Positions 35,016-44,023 of a stretch of 64,000 nt of DNA are shown one piece after another. The stretch covers positions 4,337,001 through 4,401,000 of the forward strand of contig NZ_PKFQ01000001.1 of the NCBI RefSeq assembly GCF_002939475.1, read 5' to 3'. Each line of letters begins with the position of its first letter. Positions within the stretch are counted from its first letter, which is position 1. Below the pieces are notes generated by a model. It saw nothing but the letters and a program-made list of their open reading frames with translations, was not told where the DNA came from and did no database searches. This DNA is from Streptomyces cinnamoneus (GTDB lineage Bacteria; Actinomycetota; Actinomycetes; Streptomycetales; Streptomycetaceae). Both the position numbers and the translations under genes were made by a program.

Positions 35016-36347
35016 TCACGCGCAGTACTGCCCCTCCTTCCCGATCGCCCGGTACGGGCAGTCCGCGGCCTCCAGCAGCTGGAGCACCGCCTCCCGGTTC
35101 CTCGCCGTCTCCCGCGCGATCACCTCGTCGGGCGGGTAGAAGCCGCCGCCGGAGCCGCTCGCGTCCGGGTACATCTCGAACGTGTAGGCGAAGACCTTCT
35201 GGGTGCCCCACAGCCAGTCGTCGATCGAGCCGTCCGTGATGTACAGGTCGCTCGACTGCTCGGGCGTGTAGCCGTTGCTCGCGGCCATGGACTTGCCGAT
35301 CGCGGCGAAGGTGTCGCGGTCGTCCCGGGTCATGCCGGGCGCGGTGTCGTCGTACGTCCAGCCGAACGGCCACAGCACCAGCTCGCTGTAGGTGTGGAAG
35401 TCGATGGCGGCCTTGATCTGCTGCCTGCCGTCCACGACCCGGCTGCGCACGAAGTCGGCGACGACCTTCACCTCGGGGGCCGACTCGGGGGCGGCGCCGC
35501 GGTAGGTCTCGGAGCCGGTGCTGCCGGAGGAGCCGCCGCAGCAGCCCCACTTGAAGTTCCAGTTGCGGTTGAGGTCCGTGCCCCGGCTGGAGGAGCCGGA
35601 GTTGGGCTGGCGGTTCTTGCGCCAGCCTCGGTAGGTGCCCGTCGCGACGTCGTATTCGCCCCCGTCGGGGTTGACGTCGGGCACGACCCAGATCACCCGG
35701 CTGTCGAGCATCTTCGTCACGCGCGCGTCCTTGCCGTACTGCGAGCCGAACTCCTTGAGCAGGTAGAGGGCCATCTCCACGGTCAGGTGCTCGCGCGCGT
35801 GCTGGTGGTGGGTGAAGAGCACCTCGGGCTTGGCGGCCCCGCCGGGCGCCGCCCCCTTCGCGCTGTTGGTGATCTTCACGGCGATGATGTCCCGGCCCTC
35901 GTGGGACTTGCCGATGACCTGCTTGCTCATGAGGGACGGGTGGGCGGCGACGTCGGCGTCGATCTCCGCCATCGCCTCCTTGTAGTTGTGGTAGTTCGCG
36001 TCGGCGGGCGGGAAGTCGAACGGCGTCGCCGTCCGCCCGTCGTCGCGGTCCGGCGGGCCGGGCAGGGCCCGCACGGTGTAGCCCATGCCGCGGACGCGGT
36101 CGGCCTGGTCCCTGCTCGCCGTGATGACGACGGAGCCGCCGCGCACCGCGTCGACAGACGCTCCGGTGGCGGCGACGGCCGTCCGCTGGGCGGCGGTCCG
36201 CGGGCCGGTGACCTCGTACGAGCGCGCGGAGTGCTCCTCGCCGCCGGAGGACGCCGGGGCGGCGAAGGCCAGGCTGAGCGTGGCGGCGAGGGCTGCCGTC
36301 GCCCATCTGCCGATGTTCTTGCGGGGGTGGGGGAGTGACGGTCGCAT
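35016..36347 (-). CDS. secreted M14 zinc carboxypeptidase
   Basis: Exported peptidase of 443 residues resembling carboxypeptidase T. Signal peptide at 1-33 ([18 protein letters not shown]), a propeptide of about 80 residues, then the M14 domain. Zinc ligands: His and Glu of [10 protein letters not shown] and His of [10 protein letters not shown]; the general base Glu lies in [20 protein letters not shown] with adjacent Cys pair and a Gly/Ser-rich loop follow DLNRN. The C-terminal [15 protein letters not shown] likely forms a disulfide. It is divergent from the serine protease gene at 36563, so the two secreted peptidases share a 215-bp control region. Confidence 0.93.
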   Translation of the reverse strand: MRPSLPHPRKNIGRWATAALAATLSLAFAAPASSGGEEHSARSYEVTGPRTAAQRTAVAATGASVDAVRGGSVVITASRDQADRVRGMGYTVRALPGPPDRDDGRTATPFDFPPADANYHNYKEAMAEIDADVAAHPSLMSKQVIGKSHEGRDIIAVKITNSAKGAAPGGAAKPEVLFTHHQHAREHLTVEMALYLLKEFGSQYGKDARVTKMLDSRVIWVVPDVNPDGGEYDVATGTYRGWRKNRQPNSGSSSRGTDLNRNWNFKWGCCGGSSGSTGSETYRGAAPESAPEVKVVADFVRSRVVDGRQQIKAAIDFHTYSELVLWPFGWTYDDTAPGMTRDDRDTFAAIGKSMAASNGYTPEQSSDLYITDGSIDDWLWGTQKVFAYTFEMYPDASGSGGGFYPPDEVIARETARNREAVLQLLEAADCPYRAIGKEGQYCA

Positions 36348-36562
36348 GCGGCCTCCTGAGGGGTCCGTTCGTGCGACGGATGAGGGGGGTGGGCTTCTTC
36401 AGTGTTCGAGTCGTGACGTGTACTCGTCAAGCAATTCGGCGCGGGCGAAACAGGCCAACTTCTTCATAACTTCAGACCAGCTGATTGCCCGTCGGCTACG
36501 GCGGCCCCAACAATGCACACGTCAATCCGGATGCACTTCTGATCGGAGAGGACCACCCCCCC

Positions 36563-37465
36563 ATGAGACGACCTCTCGTCGGTGCGCTCACGACGCTGCT
36601 GCTCGCTGGAACGGCCGTCACCGGCGCCGGTACGGCCTCCGCCACCGCCGCCCCGCAGGACCAAGGTCCCGGCGGCGCCCGGGTCGTCGAGGTCGAGGGC
36701 CAGGACGGGGCGGGCGGCAAGGGCCGGACCAAGGCCGTCGACTTCGCCGGCACCGTCGCGCTCAGCAACTGCTCCGGCTCGCTCGTCCGCATGCCCTCCT
36801 CGTCCGACGGCGACCCCGCCCTCGTGATGACCAACGGCCACTGTCTGGAGACCGGCATGCCGGGCGCCGGCGAGGTCATCACCGACCAGCCGTCCAGCCG
36901 CACCTTCAGCCTCCTCAACTCGACCGCCGGCAAGGCCGCCACGCTGCGCGCCACCAAGGTCGTCTACGCGACCATGACGGACACCGACATCACCCTCTAC
37001 CAGCTGGACACCACGTACGCCCGGATCAAGCAGCAGTACGGCATCAGCGCGCTGGCCCTGTCCGGCGACCACCCGGTCGCGGGCACGGCCATCAAGGTCG
37101 TCTCCGGCTTCTGGAAGCGCATCTACACCTGCAACGCCGACGGGTTCGTCTACCGCCTCCGCGAGGCCGACTGGACCTGGAAGGACTCCCTGCGCTACAC
37201 CTCCGCCTGCAACACCATAGGCGGCACGTCCGGCTCGCCCGTCCTCGACGCGACCACCGGAAAGGTCGTCGCCATCAACAACACCGGCAACGAGAACGGT
37301 GAGCGCTGCACCATGAACAACCCCTGCGAGGTCGACGAGAACGGCACCGTCACCGTGCGCCAGGGCATCAACTACGCCCAGGAGACGTACGGCATCACCA
37401 AGTGCTTCGCACCCGGGAACAAGCTCGACCTCGACCTGCCGGACTGCGTCCTGCCCCAGCCGTAG
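36563..37465 (+). CDS. secreted trypsin-like serine protease
   Basis: Exported protein of 300 residues: a signal peptide with twin Arg (RRPLVGALTTLLLAGTAV), a short pro-region, then a trypsin fold. The triad appears in order: His in VMTNGHCLE, Asp in TDTDITLYQL, Ser in GGTSGSPVLD. Several Cys (YTCNADG, YTSACNTIGG, ERCTMNNPCEVD, KCFAPG) suggest disulfides. ATG 36563 is preferred because GGAGAGGA stands upstream and the leader then begins correctly. The ending PDCVLPQP is unusual. It is divergent to the carboxypeptidase gene, and an endo/exo-peptidase pair acting on the same extracellular protein is plausible. Confidence 0.9.
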   Translation: MRRPLVGALTTLLLAGTAVTGAGTASATAAPQDQGPGGARVVEVEGQDGAGGKGRTKAVDFAGTVALSNCSGSLVRMPSSSDGDPALVMTNGHCLETGMPGAGEVITDQPSSRTFSLLNSTAGKAATLRATKVVYATMTDTDITLYQLDTTYARIKQQYGISALALSGDHPVAGTAIKVVSGFWKRIYTCNADGFVYRLREADWTWKDSLRYTSACNTIGGTSGSPVLDATTGKVVAINNTGNENGERCTMNNPCEVDENGTVTVRQGINYAQETYGITKCFAPGNKLDLDLPDCVLPQP

Positions 37466-37470
37466 CCGCG

Positions 37471-37513
37471 CGGACGGCTCCGGGCGCGGCGCCGCCGCGC
37501 CGGCGTCCGGGGC
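37471..37513 (+). terminator. probable terminator of the serine protease gene
   Basis: A G+C hairpin with outer arms CGGACGG / near CGTCCGG and inner arms GCGGC / GCCGC, beginning about 5 bp after the stop. No T run. Boundaries are approximate. Confidence 0.5.
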
Positions 37514-37713
37514 CGTCCCCACCCGTGCGGCGCCCGGAAGTTGACGCGGGGAGGCAGCTCGCGCGCACGCCGGCCGGCGGGCCGCGGGGGAAACATCGAG
37601 GAACGGTTCTCAGCCGCTCCATTCGTGGATAAAGTGCGGAGGCACCCAGCACCGGGCAGTATCGATCCGCGACCGCCGGAGCCCCCGCGGGCGGAGGGAA
37701 CGGGGTAGCCGAC

Positions 37714-38628
37714 GTGCCGATTGCCATAGCGGTCACCAGCTCCGACCTGGTGCTCCCGCAGCCCGGCGGGCCCGTCCCCACCGCCGCCGTCCTCCAGCCG
37801 CCCGGGGAACAGCCCCTGGCCACCGCCGTCACCCAGGCGGCCGTACTGCTCGAACAGTGCGGCCACCTCGTCGTGCTCTACCCCGACAGCCTCGCCGCCC
37901 CCTACGTCCAGCGCCTGCACACCATCCGCTCCTTCCTGGAGAGCGACCGCGTCGCCCTGCTGCCCGTCGGCCTGCCGCCGCTGGCCGTCGGCGTGCTGGC
38001 CCGCCAGTTACGCCAGTTGTCGGTCTCCGACCTGAGCCCCGGCGTGCTGGCCTCCGCCGCACGGCTGCTCGCCCACTACATCCACGCCGGCGCCGACCTG
38101 CCCTCCGTCGCCCGGCTGGACCGCGTGCGCGTCGGGCTCGGCGCGCACGTCGCCTCCCTCCTGCCCGGCTCGCACTTCGCGGTCCTGGTCAACCCCGCCC
38201 CCCACCTCGTCCGCGCCGGCTCCGGCGAGCCCCCCGACGGCCCCGGCTTCGCCACCCGGCTGACCGTCGCCCGCGGCAGGCCCCCCAAGGGCGACGACTG
38301 GGTGACCGGCACCCTCGCCCCGCACTGGCGGGTGCAGGGCGTCCAGGAGGTCCAGCCGCTGCCCGCGGAGTCCGTCCGCTGGTGGGGCACCCACCGCGCC
38401 GTGGAGTTCGCGGCCGCCATCCCCGACCCCTCGGTGCTCTACCAGCTCGTCGCCTCCGTGCGGCGCGAGGAGTGCCACTGGTGCGGCCACGAACTGATCG
38501 GCGACCGCTGCGCCTTCTGCTGCGCCCCCGTGGCCCGCGCCGACGCCGCCCACGCCCCGGACCCGCCGGCCCCCCGCCAAAGCGCCGCGGCGGGCGCCGC
38601 CGCCCCGACCCTGGTGGCGGGCCGCTGA
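37714..38628 (+). CDS. Tad-locus lead gene: zinc-ribbon protein of unknown function
   Basis: Protein of 304 residues with no recognised catalytic domain. Most of it is an alpha/beta-looking body (AVTQAAVLLEQCGHLVVLYPDS; VRWWGTHRAVEFAAAIPDPSVLYQLVASV); near the C-terminus CHWCGHELIGDRCAFCC has the CxxC-x8-CxxC spacing of a zinc ribbon. An Ala/Pro-rich tail follows. It is the first gene of the pilus operon, 52 bp before cpaB. A TTA codon (38008-38010, codon 99) makes its translation depend on the bldA tRNA. GTG 37714 follows GGAGGGAACGGGG. Confidence 0.75.
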   Translation: MPIAIAVTSSDLVLPQPGGPVPTAAVLQPPGEQPLATAVTQAAVLLEQCGHLVVLYPDSLAAPYVQRLHTIRSFLESDRVALLPVGLPPLAVGVLARQLRQLSVSDLSPGVLASAARLLAHYIHAGADLPSVARLDRVRVGLGAHVASLLPGSHFAVLVNPAPHLVRAGSGEPPDGPGFATRLTVARGRPPKGDDWVTGTLAPHWRVQGVQEVQPLPAESVRWWGTHRAVEFAAAIPDPSVLYQLVASVRREECHWCGHELIGDRCAFCCAPVARADAAHAPDPPAPRQSAAAGAAAPTLVAGR

Positions 38629-38680
38629 ACCACCGCCCGGTCACATCCCGAACGAGGTCCCGAACGAGGTTCGCCGTCCC

Positions 38681-39409
38681 ATGAATTCACGTCAGCGCCG
38701 CGGGGTCGTCCTGCTGCTCCTGTCGGCTCTCTGCGCCGTCGGCGCCTGCGCCGGAGTGTTCGCCGTCATCGAGGACGCCGAGTCCAAGACCGGCCCCGGG
38801 ACCACCGCCTACCGGCTGAGGACCGACGTGCCCGCCTACCAGGACCTGAAGGCGGACGCGTTCGAGAAGGTGTCCGTGCCCAAGCGCTGGCTGCCCGCCA
38901 CCGCCGTCACCGACCTCTCCGCCCTGCGCGGCAAGATCGCCGTCACCCCGCTGCGCAGGGGTTCCCTCCTCCAGAGCGACATGATCGTCGCCCGGCCCGC
39001 CCTAGAACCGGGCAAACAGGAGATCGCCATCATGATCGACGCCGCCACGGGCGTCGCCGGAAAGATCAACCCCGGTGCGCGGGTCAACATCTACGCCACG
39101 TACGACGCCAAGGAACAGGGCGCCAAGCCCGTCTCCAAGGTCATCGTCACCGGCGCCCAGGTCGTCAACGTCGGCAAGCTCACCCCCTTCGACCGCGACG
39201 GCGGCCGGGCCCGCGGCGCGTCCGCCGGCAGCCGGCAGGCGGCGGGCGAAGCGGTGCCGATCACCTTCGCCCTCGACACCAAGGACGCCCAGCGGGTGGC
39301 CTACGCCGAGTCGTTCGCCACCCACGTCAGGCTCGCCCTCGTCGCCCCCGGCGGCGATCCCGGGGTCAGCAGCGGCGACCGCACGTACACCCTCGACGGC
39401 GACAAGTAA
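38681..39409 (+). CDS. cpaB: Flp pilus assembly protein CpaB/RcpC (SAF domain)
   Basis: Membrane-anchored pilus assembly factor of 242 residues. One N-terminal span (GVVLLLLSALCAVGACAGVFAVI) is followed by the SAF domain (roughly 45-110, including DLSALRGKIAVTPLRRGSLLQSDM) and the RcpC domain (AIMIDAATGVAGKINPGARVNIY). In Tad systems this protein stabilises the pilus channel at the envelope. Upstream there is a direct repeat CCCGAACGAGGT. Placement between the zinc-ribbon gene and tadZ is typical of Streptomyces tad loci. Confidence 0.88.
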   Translation: MNSRQRRGVVLLLLSALCAVGACAGVFAVIEDAESKTGPGTTAYRLRTDVPAYQDLKADAFEKVSVPKRWLPATAVTDLSALRGKIAVTPLRRGSLLQSDMIVARPALEPGKQEIAIMIDAATGVAGKINPGARVNIYATYDAKEQGAKPVSKVIVTGAQVVNVGKLTPFDRDGGRARGASAGSRQAAGEAVPITFALDTKDAQRVAYAESFATHVRLALVAPGGDPGVSSGDRTYTLDGDK

Positions 39410-39465
39410 CCGCACCGGTCGCGGGTCGGCCCGGACCGGTTGTTGTGGATGGAGGCAGGGCCACG

Positions 39466-41181
39466 GTGACGATCAGAATCCTCCCGGCCGTCGGCGAACC
39501 GGAGACCGCCCGCGCCATCGGAGGGCTGCTCGCCCAGCTCCCCGGCGTCGAGCCCCTCCAGACCGTCGGCGACTCGGCACGCCTGCTGGACACGCTCGCC
39601 GTGCTGGCCGCCTCCTCGGTCGGCGACCTGCCCGAAGTCGTCCTCGTCCACGAGCGCGTCGGGCCCGTGCCCGCCCTCGAACTCGTCCGCGAGGTGGCCC
39701 TGCGCTTCCCCGCCACGGGCGTCGTCCTGGTCACCGCCGACGCGGGGCCCGCGCTGTACGCCGCGGCCATGGACAGCGGCGCCCGCGGCATCGCCGTCCT
39801 GCCGCTGTCGTACGAGGAACTGGGCACCCGCGTCCAGGCCGCCGCCCACTGGGCCACCGGCGTACGCCGCCACCTCGGCGCCGCCGGGGACGGCCTCCCG
39901 GCCGGCGGCGGGCACGGCGGCACCCTCGTCGCCGTCGTCGGCGCCAAGGGCGGCGTCGGCACGACCGTCACGGCCGTCCAGCTCGCCCTCGCCGCCCAGG
40001 CCGCCGGACGCAGCGTCGCCCTGGCCGACCTGGACCTCCAGTCCGGGGACGTCGCCTCCTACCTCGACGTGCGGTTCCGGCGCTCCATCGCCGACCTCGC
40101 CGGCATCAGCGACATCTCGCCCCGGGTCCTCCAGGACGCCGTCTTCCCCCACCCCACCGGCCTCGGCCTGCTGCTGGCCCCGGCCGAGGGGGAGCGCGGC
40201 GAGGAGATCGGCGACCTCGCCGCCCGGCAGATCACCGCGGCCCTGCGCGGCCGGTACGAGGTGGTGATCGCCGACTGCGGCACCCAGGTCACGGCGGCCG
40301 GCGCGGCCGTCATCGAGACGGCAGACGTGGCGTTACTGGTCACGACGCCGGACGTGGTGTCCGTACGGGCGGCCAAGCGCATGGTCCGGCTCTGGGAACG
40401 GCTCCAGATCCGCAAGGCCGAGGAGACGACGACCGTGGTCAACCGCCACACCCGCGGCGCCGAGATCCAGCCCGCGCTGGTGGCCCGGGCCACCGGCACG
40501 ACCGCCGCCCGCACCACCGTCCCGGCCGGCTACAAGGACCTCCAGGGCGCCGTCGACGCGGGACGCATGCAGGACCTCGACGCCAGGTCCGGGGTGCGGC
40601 AGGCGCTGTGGGCGCTGGCGGCCGAAATCGGCCTGGGCACCCCCGGCGGCAGGGCGCCGGCACAGGGCGGCGACCGCGGGGGCCCGTCCGCCGACCGCCC
40701 GGCCGGCACCGGACTGCACCGGCGCCGTGCCATAGGGGCCGCGCCCCCGCCGCCCGGTGGCGGCACCGGCCCCGACCAGCTGGCGCCCGTGCCGAGCGGG
40801 TCGCCGGCGCCGCTCGGCCGGTTCCGCAGGCGCGGCGGCCGGTTCGGCGACCGGGGACAGGTGGCCGTGGAGTTCGTGGGGGTGCTGCCGCTGATCCTCG
40901 TGGCGCTGGCGGTCGTCTGGCAGTGCGTCCTGGTCGGCTACACCTACTCCCTCGCCGGGCACGCCGCCGACAAGGGCGCCCGCGCCGGGGCCGTCGGCCG
41001 CGACTGCGTCGCCGCGGCCGTGTCGGACCTCCCGGCGGCATGGCGGAGCGAGCCGGACTGCGGCCCCGACGGCGGGGTGTACCGCGCGAGCGTGCGGGTG
41101 CGGGTGCCGGTCCTCTTCCCCGGTTCGGTCAACTGGCCGTGGACGGTGGAGAGTACGGCCGGAGTGGCGCGGGAGGACTGA
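39466..41181 (+). CDS. TadZ/CpaE ATPase fused to a TadE-type prepilin
   Basis: A 571-residue fusion. Residues ~1-130 resemble the atypical receiver of TadZ/CpaE; ~145-390 is a ParA/MinD ATPase with deviant Walker A GAKGGVGTT (159-167) and ADLDLQSGD, the part that localises the Tad machine to a pole. A ~75-residue Pro/Gly/Arg linker follows, then the pilin-like sequence FGDRG/QVAVEF-GVLPLILVALAVVW with Gly464 at -1 and Glu at +5 of a prepilin peptidase site, and a TadE-like outer domain. The order (cytoplasmic ATPase, cut site, span, outer domain) is topologically sensible. TTA at codon 290 (40333-40335) implies bldA control. GTG 39466 has GGAGG upstream; no internal start with a good ribosome site was seen before the TadE part. 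Confidence 0.85.
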   Translation: MTIRILPAVGEPETARAIGGLLAQLPGVEPLQTVGDSARLLDTLAVLAASSVGDLPEVVLVHERVGPVPALELVREVALRFPATGVVLVTADAGPALYAAAMDSGARGIAVLPLSYEELGTRVQAAAHWATGVRRHLGAAGDGLPAGGGHGGTLVAVVGAKGGVGTTVTAVQLALAAQAAGRSVALADLDLQSGDVASYLDVRFRRSIADLAGISDISPRVLQDAVFPHPTGLGLLLAPAEGERGEEIGDLAARQITAALRGRYEVVIADCGTQVTAAGAAVIETADVALLVTTPDVVSVRAAKRMVRLWERLQIRKAEETTTVVNRHTRGAEIQPALVARATGTTAARTTVPAGYKDLQGAVDAGRMQDLDARSGVRQALWALAAEIGLGTPGGRAPAQGGDRGGPSADRPAGTGLHRRRAIGAAPPPPGGGTGPDQLAPVPSGSPAPLGRFRRRGGRFGDRGQVAVEFVGVLPLILVALAVVWQCVLVGYTYSLAGHAADKGARAGAVGRDCVAAAVSDLPAAWRSEPDCGPDGGVYRASVRVRVPVLFPGSVNWPWTVESTAGVARED

Positions 41182-41184
41182 GCG

Positions 41185-41724
41185 ATGGCGTTACGGGGTA
41201 CGAACACGCGTTCAACCCGGCCGGGCGGCAACTCCCCGGCTGCGGGCGGCGGTCCGGCACGCCCCTGCCGGTGGGTACGCGCCCGCACACGCGTACGTGT
41301 ACGCGCGGGCACCGGCGGCCCCGCCTCCGACCGGGGCTCCGCCTCCGTCGAGTTCCTCGGCTTCCTTCCCCTGCTGCTCCTGCTCGCGCTCGGCGCCGTC
41401 TACCTGGGCCTCACCGCCTTCGCCGCCGAGCAGGCCGGCACCGGTGCCCGCGCGGCGGCCCGTACGGCCACCCAGGACGAGCCGCAGGGCGCGCCGGAGG
41501 GGGCCGGACGGGCCGCGATGACGGCGTGGGTGGCGGACCGGGCGGACGTCGTCGCGCCGCGCTGCGCGAGCGGGGGCGAGATCACCGTGACGGTCACCGT
41601 GGACGTCCCGGCCCTCATCCCCGGCACGGACTTCAGCGTCAGCCGCCGGGCCACCATGCCGTGCCCCGACGACCCGGCCCCCGTCCCGGCCGTCCCCGCG
41701 CCCGCCCCGGCCGGTGCGCGATGA
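41185..41724 (+). CDS. tadE: TadE-like minor prepilin
   Basis: A 179-residue minor pilin. An unusually long basic leader of 51 residues precedes DRG/SASVEF, where Gly51 is -1 and Glu +5 of the prepilin cleavage site; the span GFLPLLLLLALGAVYLGL follows, then an outer domain with two Cys (APRCASG, TMPCPDD) and a Pro/Ala tail. The third codon is TTA (41191-41193), placing a bldA checkpoint at the very start of translation. The gene starts 3 bp after the fusion gene, using GGGAGGA inside it, and its stop overlaps the tadA start (ATGA). Confidence 0.88.
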   Translation: MALRGTNTRSTRPGGNSPAAGGGPARPCRWVRARTRVRVRAGTGGPASDRGSASVEFLGFLPLLLLLALGAVYLGLTAFAAEQAGTGARAAARTATQDEPQGAPEGAGRAAMTAWVADRADVVAPRCASGGEITVTVTVDVPALIPGTDFSVSRRATMPCPDDPAPVPAVPAPAPAGAR

Positions 41725-43049
41725 GCCTGCGGGCCCGCATCACCGCCCCCCAGGAGCCCGCGGACGGGCGCGAGCCGGGCCATCTCGTCCCCGTCTACCG
41801 GGCGAAGCTGCTGGAGGAGATCGACCTCGCGGAGATGTCCGGGCTCGCCGCGTCCGAGCGGCGCATCCGCCTGGAGCGGGTGCTCGGGCACATCATCAGC
41901 CGCGAGGGCCCGGTCCTGTCCACCGCCGAGCGGGCCCGCCTCATCCGGCGCGTCGTGGACGAGGCCCTGGGCCTGGGTGTGCTGGAACCCCTCCTGGAGG
42001 ACCCCTCGGTCACCGAGATCATGGTCAACGGGCCCGACCAGGTGTACGTGGAGCGGGCGGGCCGCGTCGAGCTGGTGCCGGTGCGGTTCGCCTCGAACGA
42101 GCAGCTGATGCAGACCATCGAACGCATCGTCTCCACCGTCAACCGCCGCGTGGACGAGTCCCACCCGATGGTCGACGCCCGGCTGCCGAGCGGGGAGCGC
42201 GTCAACGTGATCATCCCGCCGCTCGCCCTGAACGGCGCGACCCTGACGATCCGCCGCTTCCCCCGCGTCTACACCCTGCGCGAGCTCATCGGCACGGGCA
42301 CCCTGGACGAGCACATGCTGCTGCTGCTCTCCGCGCTGGTCAGGGCGAAGTTCAACGTGGTCGTCTCCGGCCCGACCGGCGCCGGCAAGACGACCCTGCT
42401 GAACGCCCTGTCCGGACTGATCCCCGAGGGCGAACGCATCATCACCGTCGAGGACGCGGCCGAACTGCAACTGCAACAGCACCACGTCATCCGCCTGGAG
42501 TCCCGCCCCCCGAACGTCGAGGGCAAGGGCCGCATCACCATCCGCGACCTCGTACGCAACTCCCTGCGCATGCGCCCCGACCGCATCATCGTCGGCGAGG
42601 TGCGCGGCGGAGAGACCCTGGACATGCTCCAGGCCATGTCCACCGGCCACGACGGCTCCCTGGCCACCGTGCACGCCAACAGCGCCGAAGACGCGCTGAT
42701 GCGGCTGCGGACGCTGGCCTCCATGTCCGAGGTCAAGATCCCCTACGAGGCGCTGCGCGACCAGATCAACAGTGCCGTGGACTGCCTGGTGCAGCTCGCC
42801 CGCAGCGCGGACGGCTCGCGCCGCATCGCCGAGATCGCCCTCCTCGACTCCCGGGGCGGCTGGGACGAGGGCCACCGCCTGGCCACCGTCTGCCGCTTCG
42901 AGGCCGAGCCGATGGGCGCGGACCGCGTCGTGCGCGGCAGGTTCGTCCACTCCCCCCTGCCCGCGCGGGCCGCCGAACGGCTTCGGCTCGCCAACGAGTC
43001 CGTACCGCCGGCGTTCGGCGTCGCACCGGCCTGCGGCCCGGACCGGTGA
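41721..43049 (+). CDS. tadA: Tad secretion ATPase TadA/CpaF
   Basis: Type II/IV secretion-superfamily ATPase of 442 residues that drives Flp pilus extension and perhaps retraction. Walker A GPTGAGKTT, Asp box RIITVEDAAELQLQQ, the Walker B region LRMRPDRIIVGEVRGGE and the His box GHDGSLATVHANS are intact. The N-terminal helical domain (DPSVTEIMVNGPDQVYVERAG) matches the CpaF subgroup. It begins inside the tadE stop (ATGA overlap), showing translational coupling. No TTA codon was seen. Confidence 0.96.
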   Translation: MSLRARITAPQEPADGREPGHLVPVYRAKLLEEIDLAEMSGLAASERRIRLERVLGHIISREGPVLSTAERARLIRRVVDEALGLGVLEPLLEDPSVTEIMVNGPDQVYVERAGRVELVPVRFASNEQLMQTIERIVSTVNRRVDESHPMVDARLPSGERVNVIIPPLALNGATLTIRRFPRVYTLRELIGTGTLDEHMLLLLSALVRAKFNVVVSGPTGAGKTTLLNALSGLIPEGERIITVEDAAELQLQQHHVIRLESRPPNVEGKGRITIRDLVRNSLRMRPDRIIVGEVRGGETLDMLQAMSTGHDGSLATVHANSAEDALMRLRTLASMSEVKIPYEALRDQINSAVDCLVQLARSADGSRRIAEIALLDSRGGWDEGHRLATVCRFEAEPMGADRVVRGRFVHSPLPARAAERLRLANESVPPAFGVAPACGPDR

Positions 43050-43074
43050 AAGCCGTGAGACGAGAGAGGACACC

Positions 43075-44013
43075 ATGGGCGATCCGGCGCTGCTGACCGT
43101 CGGCACCACCCTGCTCTGCGCGGTGCTGGCCGTGGCGGGCGTACGGGCGTACGTCACCGGCCGGGACCGGCACCAGGCCCTCGTCGACCGCCTCGCCGAC
43201 GTGCCCGCGCTGGAGCCCGCGGGCCGTGGCCGCGCCTTCCGCCGCACCGACCGGCGGCTGCGGGGCACCCGTCTGGGCAGGTGGCTGGAGCCCCGGATCG
43301 CCTCGACGGGGCTGGACGTCACGGTGGGCGAGTTCACGGTGTACACCGTGGGCGGGGCGGCCGGCCTGTGGCTGGTGGCGGCCGCGGCCCTCGCCCCCTT
43401 CTTCGGGCCGCTCGCGGGAGTGACCGGGGTGTGGTCGGCCTACGCGTTCCTCACCTGGCAGCGGCGCAAGCGCACCGAGCGGTTCATCGGCCAGCTGCCG
43501 GAGCTGGCCCGGATCCTCGCCAACGCCACCCAGGCCGGACTGGCCCTCCGCACGGCCCTGGCCATGGCGGCCGAGGAGATGGAGGCACCGGCGGGCGAGG
43601 AGCTCGGCAAGGTCGCCGACCGGCTCGCCGTCGGCCACTCCGTCGACGACGCCCTGGCCGAGCTCGCCCGCAGGCTGCCCTCGCGCGAACTGGTGGTGCT
43701 GGTGACGACCCTGGTGCTCTCCAACCGCGCGGGCGGCACCGTCGTCAGTTCCCTGCGCAACCTGACCACGACGCTGGAGGAGCGCAAGGAGACGCGGCGC
43801 GAGGTGCGCACGCAACTGTCCCAGGTCACCGTCACCGCCTACGTCGTGCCCCTGATGGGCGTCGGCACGCTGCTGCTCATGGACCGCGTCGCGCCCGGGT
43901 CGATCGACCGGATGACGGACGGCTGGCTGGGGCAGGCGGCGGTCGTCGCCGCGTTCTGTCTGTACGGGGTGGGGTTCGTCCTGATCCGCCGCATGTCCCG
44001 GATCGATGTGTGA
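43075..44013 (+). CDS. tadB: Tad inner-membrane platform protein TadB
   Basis: A 312-residue membrane protein of the T2SSF/GspF family, one of two platform subunits on which TadA acts. One N-terminal span, a further span pair (TVGGAAGLWLVAAAALAPFFGP; TGVWSAYAFL), then the cytoplasmic T2SSF domain with QLPELARILANATQAGLALRTALAMAAEEM and SLRNLTTTLEERKETRREV, and a C-terminal span pair. It follows tadA by 25 bp with a GAGAGGA ribosome site. It pairs with TadC downstream. Confidence 0.92.
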   Translation: MGDPALLTVGTTLLCAVLAVAGVRAYVTGRDRHQALVDRLADVPALEPAGRGRAFRRTDRRLRGTRLGRWLEPRIASTGLDVTVGEFTVYTVGGAAGLWLVAAAALAPFFGPLAGVTGVWSAYAFLTWQRRKRTERFIGQLPELARILANATQAGLALRTALAMAAEEMEAPAGEELGKVADRLAVGHSVDDALAELARRLPSRELVVLVTTLVLSNRAGGTVVSSLRNLTTTLEERKETRREVRTQLSQVTVTAYVVPLMGVGTLLLMDRVAPGSIDRMTDGWLGQAAVVAAFCLYGVGFVLIRRMSRIDV

Positions 44014-44023
44014 GGGAACCGTG

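Noticed and set aside
39075-41720. Long open frame merging cpaB end, the TadZ-TadE region and tadA
   Set aside because: Only the part from 41721 is a real protein (TadA); upstream residues are a shadow of genes in another frame.
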